NCBI RefSeq assembly: GCF_900141995.1
Contig: NZ_FQZA01000007.1
Location: forward strand, 1-64,000
Source: Palleronia salina
Lineage (GTDB): Bacteria > Pseudomonadota > Alphaproteobacteria > Rhodobacterales > Rhodobacteraceae
Direction of reading: 5' to 3'
Length of the DNA stretch: 64,000 bases
Positions 47,888-59,120 of this stretch are shown piece after piece (position 1 is the first letter of the stretch; each line of letters opens with the position of its first letter). The notes under the pieces are model-generated. The model was not told the origin of the DNA. It did not search any database and saw nothing but the letters and a program-made list of their open reading frames with translations. A program made the position numbers and the translations under genes.

Positions 47888-48925
47888 ATGTCTGAATTCC
47901 TGACCACCCCAGCGGGCATCATCCTGATCGTCGCGGCGCAGGCCGGTCTGATCGTGACCTTCGTCATGGTGAGCCTGCTGTTCATGGTCTACGGCGACCG
48001 CAAGATCTGGGCCGCCGTGCAGATGCGGCGCGGCCCGAATGTGGTCGGCATCTTCGGCCTGCTGCAAACGGTGGCCGACGCGCTGAAATACGTTCTGAAG
48101 GAAATCGTGGTGCCCGCCGGCGCGGACCGCACGGTTTTCCTGATGGCGCCGCTCATGTCCTTCGTGCTGGCGATGCTGGCCTGGGCCGTGATCCCGTTCA
48201 ACGACACATGGGTGCTGGCCGACATCAACGTGGCCGTGCTGTTCATCTTCGCGATCTCGTCGCTGGAAGTGTACGGCGTCATCATGGGCGGCTGGGCGTC
48301 GAACTCGAAATATCCGTTCCTCGGGTCGCTGCGCTCGGCGGCGCAGATGATCTCGTACGAGGTGTCGCTGGGCCTGATCATCATCGGCGTCATCATCACC
48401 ACCGGCAGCCTGAACTTCGGCGACATCGTCCGCGCGCAGGACGGCAACCTGGGCCTGTTCAACTGGTACTGGCTGCCGCACTTCCCGATGGTGTTCCTGT
48501 TCTTCATCTCGTGCCTGGCCGAGACCAACCGCCCGCCCTTCGACCTGCCCGAGGCCGAGTCCGAGCTCGTCGCCGGCTACCAGGTGGAATACAGTTCGAC
48601 CCCGTTCCTGCTGTTCATGGCCGGCGAATACATCGCGATCTTCCTGCTCTGCGCCGTGACCACGCTGCTGTTCTTCGGCGGCTGGCTGTCGCCCATCCCG
48701 TTCCTGCCCGACGGTGCGTTCTGGATGGTTCTGAAGATGGCGTTCTTCTTCTTCCTCTTCGCGATGGTGAAGGCCGTCGTGCCCCGCTATCGCTACGACC
48801 AGCTGATGCGACTGGGCTGGAAGGTGTTCCTGCCGTTCAGCCTGTTCTGGGTCGTGCTGGTGTCGTTCTTCGCCCATTTCGAACTGTTCGGCGGCGCCTA
48901 CGCCCGCTGGACGGTCGGGGGCTGA
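47888..48925 (+). CDS. nuoH: NADH-quinone oxidoreductase subunit H
   Basis: 345 aa membrane subunit with eight helices that forms the quinone chamber with NuoB and NuoD. Conserved loops are [19 protein letters not shown] and [21 protein letters not shown], the latter with the key acidic residues. A ribosome site (GACGGAG) lies upstream. Confidence 0.97.
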   Translation: MSEFLTTPAGIILIVAAQAGLIVTFVMVSLLFMVYGDRKIWAAVQMRRGPNVVGIFGLLQTVADALKYVLKEIVVPAGADRTVFLMAPLMSFVLAMLAWAVIPFNDTWVLADINVAVLFIFAISSLEVYGVIMGGWASNSKYPFLGSLRSAAQMISYEVSLGLIIIGVIITTGSLNFGDIVRAQDGNLGLFNWYWLPHFPMVFLFFISCLAETNRPPFDLPEAESELVAGYQVEYSSTPFLLFMAGEYIAIFLLCAVTTLLFFGGWLSPIPFLPDGAFWMVLKMAFFFFLFAMVKAVVPRYRYDQLMRLGWKVFLPFSLFWVVLVSFFAHFELFGGAYARWTVGG

Positions 48926-48928
48926 TCG

Positions 48929-49117
48929 ATGAACGCCGGGGCGATCACGCGTCTGTACGGGGCTGGAACGCCGAATGCGCTCACGCGTCGGACGCGGCGC
49001 AGCGGCAAAGTTCCATACCAAGGCGGCGCCCGTTGCGCCGCACCTGTCCGGGGTGGCCGTTGCGACGCCCGGACGCCCGAAATTGCTACCGCCACCAAGG
49101 AGGCGACCCATGGCTGA
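48929..49117 (+). CDS. Doubtful small ORF between nuoH and nuoI
   Basis: 62 aa, rich in Arg, Gly, Thr and Ala, with no membrane helix or known motif. It starts 3 bases after the nuoH stop and runs 8 bases into nuoI, as operon genes often do. However, its third codon positions are less GC-rich than those of its neighbours, which argues against strong coding. It may be a real small gene or simply the 184-base nuoH-nuoI spacer. Confidence 0.3.
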   Translation: MNAGAITRLYGAGTPNALTRRTRRSGKVPYQGGARCAAPVRGGRCDARTPEIATATKEATHG

Positions 49118-49610
49118 CACCGGTTTCGACTATGCCCGCGCGGGCCGTTACTGGCTGCTGTTCGACATGTTCAAGGGCCTGAAGCTGGGGCTGAAGTACT
49201 TCTTCGCCCCTAAGGCCACCCTGAACTATCCGCACGAGAAGGGCCCGATCAGCCCACGGTTCCGTGGTGAACATGCGCTGCGCCGCTATCCCAACGGGGA
49301 AGAGCGCTGCATCGCCTGCAAGCTGTGCGAGGCGATCTGCCCCGCGCAGGCCATCACCATCGATGCCGAACCGCGCGAGGACGGCAGCCGCCGTACCACG
49401 CGCTATGACATCGACATGACCAAGTGCATCTATTGCGGTTTCTGCCAGGAAGCCTGCCCGGTCGATGCCATCGTCGAGGGGCCGAATTTCGAGTTTTCGA
49501 CTGAAACCCGGGAAGAGCTGTACTACGACAAGCAGAAGCTTCTGGAAAACGGCGAGCGCTGGGAAGCCGAGATCGCCCGCAACCTGGAAATCGACGCGCC
49601 CTACCGCTGA
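49110..49610 (+). CDS. nuoI: NADH-quinone oxidoreductase subunit I
   Basis: 166 aa ferredoxin-like subunit with two 4Fe-4S clusters (N6a and N6b). The ligands are Cys67/70/73/77 ([12 protein letters not shown]) and Cys106/109/112/116 ([12 protein letters not shown]). It relays electrons from NuoG to NuoB. A strong AAGGAGG precedes the ATG at 49110, so this start is preferred over the long in-frame extension upstream. Confidence 0.97.
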   Translation: MADTGFDYARAGRYWLLFDMFKGLKLGLKYFFAPKATLNYPHEKGPISPRFRGEHALRRYPNGEERCIACKLCEAICPAQAITIDAEPREDGSRRTTRYDIDMTKCIYCGFCQEACPVDAIVEGPNFEFSTETREELYYDKQKLLENGERWEAEIARNLEIDAPYR

Positions 49611-49641
49611 GCCGCGTCCCGCCGGACCCGAGGATTCATCC

Positions 49642-50256
49642 ATGACCCCAGCCGATTTCGCCTTCTACCTGTTCGCGACCGCCGTGGTCGCGGCGGGGCT
49701 GTTCACCGTCATCGCCCGCAACCCGGTGCACTCGGTCCTGTGGCTGATCCTGGCCTTCCTGTCTTCCGCGGGCCTGTTCGTCCTGTTGGGCGCCGAGTTC
49801 GTGGCCATGCTGCTGATCATCGTCTACGTGGGCGCGGTCGCGGTGCTGTTCCTGTTCGTGGTGATGATGCTGGACGTGGATTTCGCCGAGCTGAAGGCCG
49901 AGATGGCCAAGTACATGCCATTGGCGTTGCTGATCGGGGTCGTGATCCTCATGCAGCTGGGCATCGCCTTCGGCGTCTGGCAATCCAGCCCCATCGCCGA
50001 GCAGAACCTGGCCGCGCGGCCCGAGGATTTCACAAACGCCGCCAACACCAACCTTCTGGGTCAGCTGATCTACGACGACTATCTGCTGCTGTTCCAGCTG
50101 GCGGGGCTGATCCTGCTGGTGGCGATGATCGGGGCCATCGTGCTGACGCTGCGCCACCGGGCCGACGTGAAACGGCAGAACATCGTCGCCCAGATCATGC
50201 GTGATCCGTCCAAGGCGATGGAATTGAAGGACGTGAAGCCGGGGCAGGGGCTTTAA
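49642..50256 (+). CDS. nuoJ: NADH-quinone oxidoreductase subunit J
   Basis: 204 aa membrane subunit with five helices. [51 protein letters not shown] covers helices 2 and 3, including the region that reshapes during turnover. The C-terminal tail is charged. It sits between nuoI and nuoK in the standard order. Confidence 0.96.
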   Translation: MTPADFAFYLFATAVVAAGLFTVIARNPVHSVLWLILAFLSSAGLFVLLGAEFVAMLLIIVYVGAVAVLFLFVVMMLDVDFAELKAEMAKYMPLALLIGVVILMQLGIAFGVWQSSPIAEQNLAARPEDFTNAANTNLLGQLIYDDYLLLFQLAGLILLVAMIGAIVLTLRHRADVKRQNIVAQIMRDPSKAMELKDVKPGQGL

Positions 50257-50338
50257 CCTCGGGGGCCGATGGCCTATCCGGCAATCGGGCGCGGGGCCGG
50301 TCCCCGGTGCCCCCAGAAGACCAAGAAGGACGAGGGAC

Positions 50339-50644
50339 ATGATCGGAATTGAGCATTACCTGACCGTCGCGGCCGCGCTGTTCGTGATCGGGATTTTCGG
50401 CCTGTTCCTGAACCGCAAGAACGTCATCATCATCCTGATGAGCGTCGAGCTGATGCTGCTGGCCGTGAACATCAACCTGGTCGCCTTCTCGGCCTACCTG
50501 GGCGACCTGGTCGGTCAGGTCTTCACCCTGTTCGTGCTGACCGTCGCCGCGGCCGAGGCGGCCATCGGCCTCGCGATCCTCGTCTGTTTCTTCCGCAACC
50601 GCGGCACCATCGACGTCGAAGACGTCAACGTGATGAAGGGCTGA
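50339..50644 (+). CDS. nuoK: NADH-quinone oxidoreductase subunit K
   Basis: 101 aa with three membrane helices. Conserved membrane Glu residues lie in [16 protein letters not shown] and in [13 protein letters not shown], part of the proton pathway. Four bases separate it from nuoL. Confidence 0.97.
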   Translation: MIGIEHYLTVAAALFVIGIFGLFLNRKNVIIILMSVELMLLAVNINLVAFSAYLGDLVGQVFTLFVLTVAAAEAAIGLAILVCFFRNRGTIDVEDVNVMKG

Positions 50645-50648
50645 GCGC

Positions 50649-52832
50649 ATGACGACGATCATCCTGTTCGCGCCGCTGGTCGGCGCGCTGATCTGCGGCT
50701 TCGGCTGGCGCTTCATCGGCGAAAAGCCGGCGCAGTGGACCGCCACGGGCCTGCTGTTCCTCGCGGCCCTTCTGTCGTGGATCGTGTTCCTGGGCTTCGA
50801 CGGCGAGATGCGCCAGGTCCAGATCCTGCGCTGGATCGAATCCGGCTCGCTCGCCACCGATTGGGCGATCCGGCTGGACCGGCTGACCGCGATCATGCTG
50901 GTGGTGGTGACGACGGTCTCGGCGCTCGTCCACCTCTACAGCTTCGGCTACATGGCCCATGACGAGAACTTCAAGGAAGGCGAAAGCTATCGCCCCCGGT
51001 TCTTCGCCTACCTGTCCTTCTTCACCTTCGCGATGCTGACGCTGGTGACGGCCGACAACCTCGTCCAGATGTTCTTCGGCTGGGAAGGCGTGGGCGTCGC
51101 GTCCTACCTGCTGATCGGCTTCTACTACCGCAAACCCAGCGCCAACGCCGCCGCGATCAAGGCTTTCGTGGTGAACCGCGTGGGCGATTTCGGATATGCC
51201 CTTGGGATCTTCGCGCTGTTCTTCCTGGTCGACAGCGTGCAATTCAACGACATCTTCGCCGCCGGGCCCGAGCTTGCGCAGACCGAGCTCAGCTTCCTCT
51301 GGACCACCTGGAACGCGGCCGAGCTGGTGGCCTTCCTGCTGTTCGTGGGCGCCATGGGCAAATCGGCACAGCTGATCCTGCATACCTGGCTGCCCGACGC
51401 CATGGAAGGCCCGACGCCGGTGTCGGCCCTGATCCACGCGGCGACGATGGTGACCGCGGGCGTCTTCCTGGTCTGCCGCATGTCGCCGATCATGGAATAC
51501 GCGCCCAACGCCACGGCCTTCATCACCTTCCTTGGCGCCTCGACGGCGTTCTTCGCGGCCACCGTGGGCCTGGTGCAGAACGACATCAAGCGCGTGATCG
51601 CCTATTCGACCTGTTCGCAGCTGGGCTACATGTTCGTGGCCGCGGGCGTGGGCGTCTATTCGGTCGCCATGTTCCACCTGTTCACGCACGCCTTCTTCAA
51701 GGCGATGCTGTTCCTCGGTGCCGGCTCGGTCATCCACGGGATGCACCACGAGCAGGACATGCGGAACTACGGCGGGCTGAAGGACAAGCTGCCCTACACC
51801 TTCTACGCCATGCTGATCGGAACGCTGGCCATCACCGGCGTCGGCATCCCGCTGACCCATATCGGCTTCGCCGGGTTCCTGTCGAAGGACGCGGTGATCG
51901 AGTCGGCCTGGGGCGCCCATTCCGGCGTCGGCACCTATGCCTTCTGGATGCTGGTGATCGCGGCGGCCATGACCAGCTTCTACAGCTGGCGGCTCATGTT
52001 CCTGACCTTCTGGGGCAAGGCGCGCGGCGACAAGCACACGCACGAACATGCGCACGAGTCGCCCAACATCATGCTGATCCCGCTGGGCGTGCTGGCGGTC
52101 GGGTCGGTCCTGGCGGGCATGATCTGGTACGGGTCCTTCTTCGGCGACCACGCGCAGGTGAACCGCTATTTCGGCATCCCGGCCCATGCCGAGGCCGAGG
52201 CCGCCGATGATCACGGCGCCGAAACCGCCCCCGGCGACGACACCGGCGAGGGCGTGGGCGAAGCCGCGCAGGAACTGGCGCAGGGCGACGTTGCCGAAGC
52301 CGTGGACGACGCGACCGAGCCGACCGAGGACAGCCACGGCGGCGAGGGCACCCATGGCGAGGTGATGGCAGGCGGCTGGGAGGCCGGCGCCATCTACATG
52401 GCGCCCGACAACCATGTCATGGACGATGCGCACCATGCGCCGACGCTGGTGAAGATCAGCCCGTTCATCGCGATGATCCTCGGGCTGTCCCTGGCCTGGC
52501 TCATGTATATCCGCCGGCCCGAGCTGCCTGGCCGCCTGGCCGGCGCCAACCCGGTGCTCTACCGCTTCCTGCTGAACAAGTGGTACGTGGACGAGATTTA
52601 CGACGCGGTCTTCGTGCGCCCGGCCAAATCGCTTGGCAGCTTCCTGTGGCGGCGCGGCGACGGCAACGTCATCGACGGCGGCATCAACGGCCTGGCCATG
52701 GGGATCATCCCGATGCTCACCAGGCTCGCCGGCCGCGCGCAGAGCGGATACCTGTTTCACTATGCCTTCGCGATGGTTCTGGGCATCGCGCTCCTCATCA
52801 CCCTGATGACGCTCGGCGGAGGGGCGGACTGA
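50649..52832 (+). CDS. nuoL: NADH-quinone oxidoreductase subunit L
   Basis: 727 aa antiporter-like proton-pumping subunit with the long lateral helix. Motifs [19 protein letters not shown] and [16 protein letters not shown] hold the conserved Glu and Lys residues. Between about residues 510 and 585 there is an unusual hydrophilic insert rich in Ala, Glu, Asp and His ([18 protein letters not shown] and on). NuoL is normally about 610-660 aa. Its last base overlaps the nuoM ATG. Confidence 0.97.
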   Translation: MTTIILFAPLVGALICGFGWRFIGEKPAQWTATGLLFLAALLSWIVFLGFDGEMRQVQILRWIESGSLATDWAIRLDRLTAIMLVVVTTVSALVHLYSFGYMAHDENFKEGESYRPRFFAYLSFFTFAMLTLVTADNLVQMFFGWEGVGVASYLLIGFYYRKPSANAAAIKAFVVNRVGDFGYALGIFALFFLVDSVQFNDIFAAGPELAQTELSFLWTTWNAAELVAFLLFVGAMGKSAQLILHTWLPDAMEGPTPVSALIHAATMVTAGVFLVCRMSPIMEYAPNATAFITFLGASTAFFAATVGLVQNDIKRVIAYSTCSQLGYMFVAAGVGVYSVAMFHLFTHAFFKAMLFLGAGSVIHGMHHEQDMRNYGGLKDKLPYTFYAMLIGTLAITGVGIPLTHIGFAGFLSKDAVIESAWGAHSGVGTYAFWMLVIAAAMTSFYSWRLMFLTFWGKARGDKHTHEHAHESPNIMLIPLGVLAVGSVLAGMIWYGSFFGDHAQVNRYFGIPAHAEAEAADDHGAETAPGDDTGEGVGEAAQELAQGDVAEAVDDATEPTEDSHGGEGTHGEVMAGGWEAGAIYMAPDNHVMDDAHHAPTLVKISPFIAMILGLSLAWLMYIRRPELPGRLAGANPVLYRFLLNKWYVDEIYDAVFVRPAKSLGSFLWRRGDGNVIDGGINGLAMGIIPMLTRLAGRAQSGYLFHYAFAMVLGIALLITLMTLGGGAD

Positions 52833-54385
52833 TGGACAATCTGCTTTCGATCATCTGCTTCGTGCCGCTTCTGGCCGCGGCCATTCTGGCGCTGTTCCTG
52901 CGGGGCGACGACGCGGCCTCGCAGAAGAACGCCAAGTGGCTGGCGCTGATCGCCACCGTGGTCAGCTTCCTTCTGTCGCTGTTCGTGCTGGCCGGGTTCG
53001 ATCCCGGTGCGGGCTTCCAGTTCGTGGAAGAGGGCGAGTGGATCCTGGGCCTGAACTACAAGATGGGCGTCGACGGGATCAGCGTGCTGTTCGTCATGCT
53101 GACCACCTTCCTCATGCCGCTGGTCATCATCAGCTGCTGGCAGGTCGAGACGCGCGTGAAGGAATACATGATCGCCTTCCTCGTGCTCGAGACGCTCATG
53201 CTGGGCGTGTTCATGGCGCTGGACATGGTACTGTTCTACCTGTTCTTCGAGGCCGGCCTGATCCCGATGTTCCTGATCATCGGCATCTGGGGCGGGGCGA
53301 ACCGGATCTATGCCGCGTTCAAGTTCTTCCTCTACACCTTCCTCGGCTCGGTACTGATGCTGGTGGCGATGATCGCGATGTTCAACGACGCGGGAACGAC
53401 CGACATCCCCGCGCTGCTCGAGCACGAGTTCAGCTTCGGTACCTTCAGCGTCCTCGGCATCCAGGTCGTGGGCGGGCTGCAGACCATGCTGTGGCTGGCC
53501 TTCTTCGCCAGCTTCGCGGTCAAGATGCCCATGTGGCCGGTGCATACCTGGCTGCCTGATGCCCACGTGCAGGCGCCCACGGCCGGGTCGGTCGTGCTGG
53601 CCGCGATCCTGCTGAAGCTGGGCGGCTACGGCTTCCTGCGCTTCTCGCTGCCCATGTTCCCGGTCGCGTCCGAGATCCTGGCGCCGCTGGTCCTGTGGCT
53701 GAGCGCCATCGCCATCGTCTACACCTCGCTGGTCGCGCTGGCGCAGACCGACATGAAGAAGCTCATCGCCTATTCGTCGGTCGCCCACATGGGCTATGTC
53801 ACCGCCGGTATCTTCAGCGCGAACCAGCAGGGGCTCGATGGCGCGATCTTCCAGATGATCAGCCACGGCTTCATTTCGGGCGCGCTGTTCCTGTGCGTCG
53901 GCGTCATCTACGACCGGATGCACACGCGCGAGATCGACGCCTATGGCGGGCTGGTGAACCGGATGCCGGCCTATGCGCTGATCTTCATGCTGTTCACCAT
54001 GGCCAATGTGGGCCTTCCGGGCACCAGCGGCTTCGTCGGTGAATTCCTGACGCTCATGGGCATGTTCCAGGCCAATACCTGGGTGGCGGCGGTTGCGACC
54101 ACGGGTGTGATCCTGTCGGCGGCCTATGCATTGTGGCTCTATCGCCGGGTGGTGATGGGCGCGCTGATCAAGGAAAGCCTGAAGACCATCCAGGACCTGA
54201 CCCCGCGCGAGAAATGGACCTTCGCCCCGCTGGCGGCGATGACCATCCTGCTGGGCGTCTATCCCGCGCTGGTGACCGACCGGATCGGGCCCGCGGTGGC
54301 GGATCTTCTGACGAATTACGACGACGCGGTCGCCGCGGCCGATCTCGGCCACGCGGACGGCACCGCCGTCGCCGAAGCACATTAA
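52832..54385 (+). CDS. nuoM: NADH-quinone oxidoreductase subunit M
   Basis: 517 aa, 14-helix proton-pumping subunit. Conserved segments are [21 protein letters not shown] (Glu of helix 5), [37 protein letters not shown] and the [13 protein letters not shown] loop. It starts on the last base of nuoL, indicating coupled translation. Confidence 0.97.
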   Translation: MDNLLSIICFVPLLAAAILALFLRGDDAASQKNAKWLALIATVVSFLLSLFVLAGFDPGAGFQFVEEGEWILGLNYKMGVDGISVLFVMLTTFLMPLVIISCWQVETRVKEYMIAFLVLETLMLGVFMALDMVLFYLFFEAGLIPMFLIIGIWGGANRIYAAFKFFLYTFLGSVLMLVAMIAMFNDAGTTDIPALLEHEFSFGTFSVLGIQVVGGLQTMLWLAFFASFAVKMPMWPVHTWLPDAHVQAPTAGSVVLAAILLKLGGYGFLRFSLPMFPVASEILAPLVLWLSAIAIVYTSLVALAQTDMKKLIAYSSVAHMGYVTAGIFSANQQGLDGAIFQMISHGFISGALFLCVGVIYDRMHTREIDAYGGLVNRMPAYALIFMLFTMANVGLPGTSGFVGEFLTLMGMFQANTWVAAVATTGVILSAAYALWLYRRVVMGALIKESLKTIQDLTPREKWTFAPLAAMTILLGVYPALVTDRIGPAVADLLTNYDDAVAAADLGHADGTAVAEAH

Positions 54386-54397
54386 GGGAGCGGCGCC

Positions 54398-55837
54398 ATG
54401 AGCTCTGCCGATTTTGCCATCCTCGCGCCCGAGATCCTGCTGGCCGTCTACGCCATGCTGGCGCTGCTGGGCGCGGTCTACACCCGCAAGGACGGGCTGG
54501 CGCCCGCGCTGGTGTGGATCACCGCCATCCTGTTCGTGCTGGTGGCGGCCTGGATCGGTCTGGGCGGCGGCGGCACCGATGTCGCCTTCAACGGGCTGTT
54601 CATCGACGATGCGTTCTCGCGCTTCGGCAAGGTCGTGGTGCTGCTGTCGGCCGCGTCGATCCTGGTGATGAGCCAGGAATACATGGCCCGCCGCGGGCTG
54701 CTGCGGTTCGAATACCCCGTCCTCGTCACCCTGGCGGCCATCGGCATGATGGTCATGGTCAGCGCGGGCGACCTGATCGCGCTCTACATGGGGCTCGAGC
54801 TTCAGTCGCTGGCGCTCTACGTGGTCGCCGCCCTGCGCCGCGACAGCGTGAAGTCGACCGAGGCCGGTCTGAAATACTTCGTCCTGGGCGCGCTCAGCTC
54901 GGGCCTGCTGCTCTATGGCGCGTCGCTGACCTATGGCTTCGCGGGCACCACGCTGTTCTCGGGCATCATCGAGGCGGCGGGCGAGGGCACGGCGTCGCTG
55001 GGCCTGCTGTTCGGCCTGGTGTTCATCGCGGCCGGCCTGGCCTTCAAGGTCAGCGCGGCGCCCTTCCACATGTGGACACCCGACGTCTACGAGGGCTCGC
55101 CCACGCCGATCACCGCCTTCTTCGCCACGGCCCCCAAGGTCGCGGCCATGGGGCTGTTCGCCCGCGTGGTGCACGATGCGTTCGGTGGCGTGGTGTCGGA
55201 TTGGACCCAGATCGTTGCGCTGCTGTCGGTCGCGTCCATGTTCCTGGGCGCCGTTGCCGCCATCGGGCAGACCGACATCAAGCGGCTGATGGCCTATTCC
55301 TCGATCAACCACATGGGCTTCGCGCTGATGGGCCTGGCCAGCGGGACGGCCTTTGGCGTACAGGCCATGCTGGTCTACATGGCCATCTACGTCACCATGA
55401 ACGTGGGCACCTTCGCCTTCATCCTGACCATGGAAAAGGACGGCGTGCCGGTGGTGCGGATCGACGCGCTGAACTCCTATGCCTCGCGCGAGCCGACCAA
55501 GGCGCTGGCGGTGCTGGTGCTCATGTTCTCGATGGCGGGCGTGCCGCCGCTGGTGGGCTTCTTCGGCAAGTTCTACGTGCTCAGCGCGGCGGTGCAGGCC
55601 GACATGGCGTGGCTGGCGGTGCTGGGCGTGATCGCCTCGGCCATCGCGGCGTATTACTACCTGCGGATCGTCTACTACATGTATTTCGGCGAGCCGTCGG
55701 ATGCGCTGAACGGCGGACGGTCGCCGGTGCTCTGGGGGTTCCTCATGGCGTCGGCCGCCGCGATGGTGCTGGGCGTCGTGAACCTCTTCGGTGTCGAGGG
55801 CGCGGCGGCCCTGGCGGCGCAAACCCTTGTCAACTGA
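54398..55837 (+). CDS. nuoN: NADH-quinone oxidoreductase subunit N
   Basis: 479 aa, 14-helix antiporter-like subunit. The Glu-bearing [42 protein letters not shown] and [16 protein letters not shown] are typical. It ends the complex I genes; birA begins inside its 3' end. Confidence 0.97.
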   Translation: MSSADFAILAPEILLAVYAMLALLGAVYTRKDGLAPALVWITAILFVLVAAWIGLGGGGTDVAFNGLFIDDAFSRFGKVVVLLSAASILVMSQEYMARRGLLRFEYPVLVTLAAIGMMVMVSAGDLIALYMGLELQSLALYVVAALRRDSVKSTEAGLKYFVLGALSSGLLLYGASLTYGFAGTTLFSGIIEAAGEGTASLGLLFGLVFIAAGLAFKVSAAPFHMWTPDVYEGSPTPITAFFATAPKVAAMGLFARVVHDAFGGVVSDWTQIVALLSVASMFLGAVAAIGQTDIKRLMAYSSINHMGFALMGLASGTAFGVQAMLVYMAIYVTMNVGTFAFILTMEKDGVPVVRIDALNSYASREPTKALAVLVLMFSMAGVPPLVGFFGKFYVLSAAVQADMAWLAVLGVIASAIAAYYYLRIVYYMYFGEPSDALNGGRSPVLWGFLMASAAAMVLGVVNLFGVEGAAALAAQTLVN

Positions 55838-56564
55838 GCCGTCCTGGCCCGAGGGCTACGCACGGCTGGTTCGGGACAGCATCGACAGCACCAATGCCGA
55901 GGGTCTTCGCCTGGCACCCACGCTGGAGCGCCCCACCTGGATCCTCGGGCATGAACAGACCGGCGGTCGCGGACGGCGCGGCCGGGGCTGGGCCACGCCG
56001 CGGGGCAATTTCTCGGCCACGCTGATGATGCGGCCCACGGGCACTGCCGGATGGGCCGCGCTGCGCAGCTTTCTTGCCGCCAATGCCCTGTTCGAGACGC
56101 TTGCCCTGCACGTGGACCGCACGCGGCTGTCGCTGAAATGGCCCAACGACGTGCTGCTGGACGGCGGCAAGGTGGCGGGCATCCTTCTGGAAACGACGAC
56201 GCGGGACGGCGCGGTGGACTGGCTGGCCATCGGGATCGGCGTGAACGTCGCGCATGTGCCCGAAGGGATCCGCGACGCGGTCTTTCCGCCGGTTAAGCTG
56301 GATCTCGACATCGCGGCCGGGGATCTGCTCACGTCGCTCGCAGGGTTCTACGCCACCGAGGAAGGCATCATCGAGCGGCTGGGCTTCGCCCCGATCCGCG
56401 AGAAATGGCTGCGCCACGCCGCGCGCCTGGGCGAAGTCATCACCGCGCGCACCGGCACCGAGGAATTGACCGGCGTGTTTCGCGACGTGGATGAGGGCGG
56501 TCACCTTGTGCTGGACACGCCCGAGGGCGACCGGCGGATCGCGGCTGCCGATATCTACTTCTAG
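55827..56564 (+). CDS. birA: Biotin--[acetyl-CoA-carboxylase] ligase BirA (no DNA-binding domain)
   Basis: 245 aa. The catalytic core shows [14 protein letters not shown], the ligase signature [21 protein letters not shown] and [19 protein letters not shown]. The DNA-binding N-terminus of E. coli BirA is missing, so it is a ligase only. It attaches biotin to carrier proteins such as MccA here. The start is uncertain: the TTG at 55827 fits the family best, and a GTG at 55791 is also in frame. It overlaps nuoN by 11 bases. Confidence 0.9.
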   Translation: MSTEPSWPEGYARLVRDSIDSTNAEGLRLAPTLERPTWILGHEQTGGRGRRGRGWATPRGNFSATLMMRPTGTAGWAALRSFLAANALFETLALHVDRTRLSLKWPNDVLLDGGKVAGILLETTTRDGAVDWLAIGIGVNVAHVPEGIRDAVFPPVKLDLDIAAGDLLTSLAGFYATEEGIIERLGFAPIREKWLRHAARLGEVITARTGTEELTGVFRDVDEGGHLVLDTPEGDRRIAAADIYF

Positions 56565-56576
56565 GGGACCTCGCGC

Positions 56577-57353
56577 ATGCTTCTGGCCATCGATTGCGGC
56601 AACACGAACACCGTTTTCTCGATCTTCGACGGCGAGAACTTCATCGCGACCTGGCGCACCTCGACCGAATGGCAGCGCACGGCGGACCAGTATTACGTCT
56701 GGCTGCGCACGCTGATGAGCCTGAACAAGATCGACGTCGCGATTGACGAGGTGATCGTCAGTTCGACCGTGCCGCGCGTGGTGTTCAACTTGCGGGTCCT
56801 GTGCAACCGCTATTTCGACTGCCGGCCTTACGTGGTGGGCAAGCCCGACTGCCTGCTGCCGGTGGACGTGCGGGTGGACAGCGGCACGCAGGTGGGGCCG
56901 GACCGGCTGGTCAACACGGTGGGCGGCTTCGATCTGCACGGACCGGACCTGATCGTGGTGGATTTCGGCACCGCCACCACCTTCGACGTGGTGGGTCGCG
57001 ACGGCGCCTATGTGGGCGGTGTCATTTCGCCGGGTGTTAATCTGTCGCTGCAGGCCCTACATGACGCTGCAGCTGCATTGCCTCTGGTCGACGTGACCAA
57101 GCCCGCGCAGGTCGTGGGCAAGAACACCGTCGACTGCATGCAGTCCGGAATTTTCTGGGGCTATGTGGGCCTCATCAACGGGGTGGTCGAGCGCATCAAG
57201 GACGAGCGCGCCCGCCCCATGAAGGTCATCGGAACGGGTGGGCTGGCACCGTTATTCCAGCAAGGCGACGCGTTGTTCGACGTGTTCGAAGACAATCTGA
57301 CGATGCACGGATTGGTCGTGATCCATCGTCACAACAAGGAAATGGGTAACTAA
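56577..57353 (+). CDS. coaX: Type III pantothenate kinase
   Basis: 258 aa ASKHA-fold kinase for the first step of CoA synthesis. LLAIDCGNTNTVFSIFDG is the phosphate-binding loop. GPDRLVNTVGGFDLHG and VVDFGTATTFDVV give the pantothenate and metal sites with the catalytic Asp, and GGVISPGVNLS is present. It lies in the conserved birA-coaX-rnj run, 2 bases before rnj. Confidence 0.95.
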   Translation: MLLAIDCGNTNTVFSIFDGENFIATWRTSTEWQRTADQYYVWLRTLMSLNKIDVAIDEVIVSSTVPRVVFNLRVLCNRYFDCRPYVVGKPDCLLPVDVRVDSGTQVGPDRLVNTVGGFDLHGPDLIVVDFGTATTFDVVGRDGAYVGGVISPGVNLSLQALHDAAAALPLVDVTKPAQVVGKNTVDCMQSGIFWGYVGLINGVVERIKDERARPMKVIGTGGLAPLFQQGDALFDVFEDNLTMHGLVVIHRHNKEMGN

Positions 57354-57355
57354 CC

Positions 57356-59023
57356 ATGAGCGAAAACCGACTGATTTACCTGCCCCTCGGAGGGGCGGGC
57401 GAGATCGGCATGAACTGTTACGTCTACGGCTACGGCACGCCCGGCAAGGAGCGGCTGATCGTGGTCGACCTGGGCGTGACCTTCCCCGACATGGACACCA
57501 CCCCGGGGGTCGACCTGATCTTTCCGGACGTGAGCTGGCTGGAAGAGCGCAAGGACCGCATCGACGGCATCTTTATCACCCACGCCCACGAGGACCACGT
57601 GGGCGCCGTCGGGCACCTGTGGGGCAAGCTGGACGCACCGGTTTATGCCCGGGCCTTCACCGCGCATCACGCGCGCCGCAAGATGGAAGAGCAGGGCCAC
57701 AACCCCGACAAGGTGCAGGTGATGGGCCCTTGGCCCGAGATGCGCCAGATCGGCGATTTCAACATCGGCTTCCTGCCGGTCAGCCACTCGATCCCCGAAA
57801 GCTCGGCCATGGTGATCGAGACGCCGGACGGGCGGGTCATCCATACCGGCGACTTCAAGATCGACTACGACCCCGGCGTGGGCGAGGCGTTCGACCGCGA
57901 CCTGTGGGCCGAGGCGTCGAAGCCCGGCGTGAAGGCGCTGGTCTGCGATTCGACCAATGTCTTTTCGGGCCACGAGGGGCGGAGCGAATCCTCGCTGGCG
58001 CCCGAGATCACGCGCCTGGTGGCCGAACAGCCCGGCATGGTGGTGGCCACGACGTTCGCGTCGAACGTGGCGCGGGTGAAGACGCTGGCCGAGGCCGGCA
58101 TTGCCGCAGGACGCTCGGTCTGCCTGCTGGGCCGGGCCATGCGCCGCATGATCGAGGCCTCGGTCGAGACCGGCGTACTGTCCGATTTCCCGTCGACCAT
58201 CCCACCCGAGGACGCGCGCGAGGTGCCGCGCGGCAACCTCATGCTGATCGTCACCGGCAGCCAGGGCGAACGCCGCGCGGCCTCGGCCCAGCTGGCGCGC
58301 GGGAAGTACATGGGGCTGACCATGGCCGAGGGCGACACGTTCCTCTTCAGCTCCAAGACCATCCCCGGCAACGAGCGGGGCGTGATCTCGATCATGAACC
58401 AGTTTTCCGAGCAGGGCGTCGACGTGGTCGACGACGATGGCGGCCGCTACCACGTGTCGGGCCACGCCAACAGGCCCGACATCCTGGCCATGCACGAGCT
58501 TGTGCGCCCGCAGATGGTGGTGCCCATGCACGGTGAACACCGTCACCTGCGCGAGCACGTGAAGCTGGCCAAGGACAACGGCCGTGCCGGCGTGCTGGCG
58601 CCCAACGGCACCTGCGTGTCGCTGTCGGGCAACAAGCCCGAGGTGGTCGAGTACGTGGAAACCGGCCGCGTCTACCTGGACGGCGCGGTTCAGGTCGGCG
58701 CGCTGGACGGCATCGTGCGGGACCGGATCCGCATGGCGCTGAACGGCCACGTGGTGGTGACCCTGATCATCGACGAGGACGACACGCCACTGGGCGATCC
58801 CTGGGTCGAGCTGGTGGGGCTGCCCGAGACGGGCCGCTCGGGGAGTTCCGTGGCCGAGATCATGGAGCAGGACCTGGGCCAGTTCATGCAACGCGCCGAC
58901 GACCGCACGCTGATGGATGACGACAAGCTGGATGAACAGCTGCGCCGCGTTGCCCGAAATACCGCCAATGACGAGCTGGGGCGCAAGCCCGAGGTCACCG
59001 TGGTGATCTCTCGCCTGAGCTGA
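57356..59023 (+). CDS. rnj: Ribonuclease J
   Basis: 555 aa metallo-beta-lactamase/beta-CASP ribonuclease that processes and degrades RNA (5' exonuclease and endonuclease). The zinc motif ITHAHEDHVGAVGHLWG, then VSHSIPESSAMVI, HTGDFKID and CDSTNVFS complete the site. VTGSQGE and GHANRPDI belong to the beta-CASP part. It starts right after coaX. It is followed by repeat copy 2 of the 62-base family. Confidence 0.95.
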   Translation: MSENRLIYLPLGGAGEIGMNCYVYGYGTPGKERLIVVDLGVTFPDMDTTPGVDLIFPDVSWLEERKDRIDGIFITHAHEDHVGAVGHLWGKLDAPVYARAFTAHHARRKMEEQGHNPDKVQVMGPWPEMRQIGDFNIGFLPVSHSIPESSAMVIETPDGRVIHTGDFKIDYDPGVGEAFDRDLWAEASKPGVKALVCDSTNVFSGHEGRSESSLAPEITRLVAEQPGMVVATTFASNVARVKTLAEAGIAAGRSVCLLGRAMRRMIEASVETGVLSDFPSTIPPEDAREVPRGNLMLIVTGSQGERRAASAQLARGKYMGLTMAEGDTFLFSSKTIPGNERGVISIMNQFSEQGVDVVDDDGGRYHVSGHANRPDILAMHELVRPQMVVPMHGEHRHLREHVKLAKDNGRAGVLAPNGTCVSLSGNKPEVVEYVETGRVYLDGAVQVGALDGIVRDRIRMALNGHVVVTLIIDEDDTPLGDPWVELVGLPETGRSGSSVAEIMEQDLGQFMQRADDRTLMDDDKLDEQLRRVARNTANDELGRKPEVTVVISRLS

Positions 59024-59032
59024 GGCCGGGCA

Positions 59033-59094
59033 GGGGGCGCCGCCCCCGTCCGCTTCGCGGACTCCCCCGGAGGTATTTGTCGAAAGATGAAGCC
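59033..59094 (+). repeat. Dispersed 62-base hairpin repeat, copy 2
   Basis: It matches 1642-1703 at 58 of 62 bases with no gaps. It begins 10 bases after the rnj stop and ends 27 bases before the end of the convergent gene, and may act as its transcription end. Confidence 0.75.
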
Positions 59095-59120
59095 AGGGCG
59101 GGCCGCGCCCACCTGGCTCT

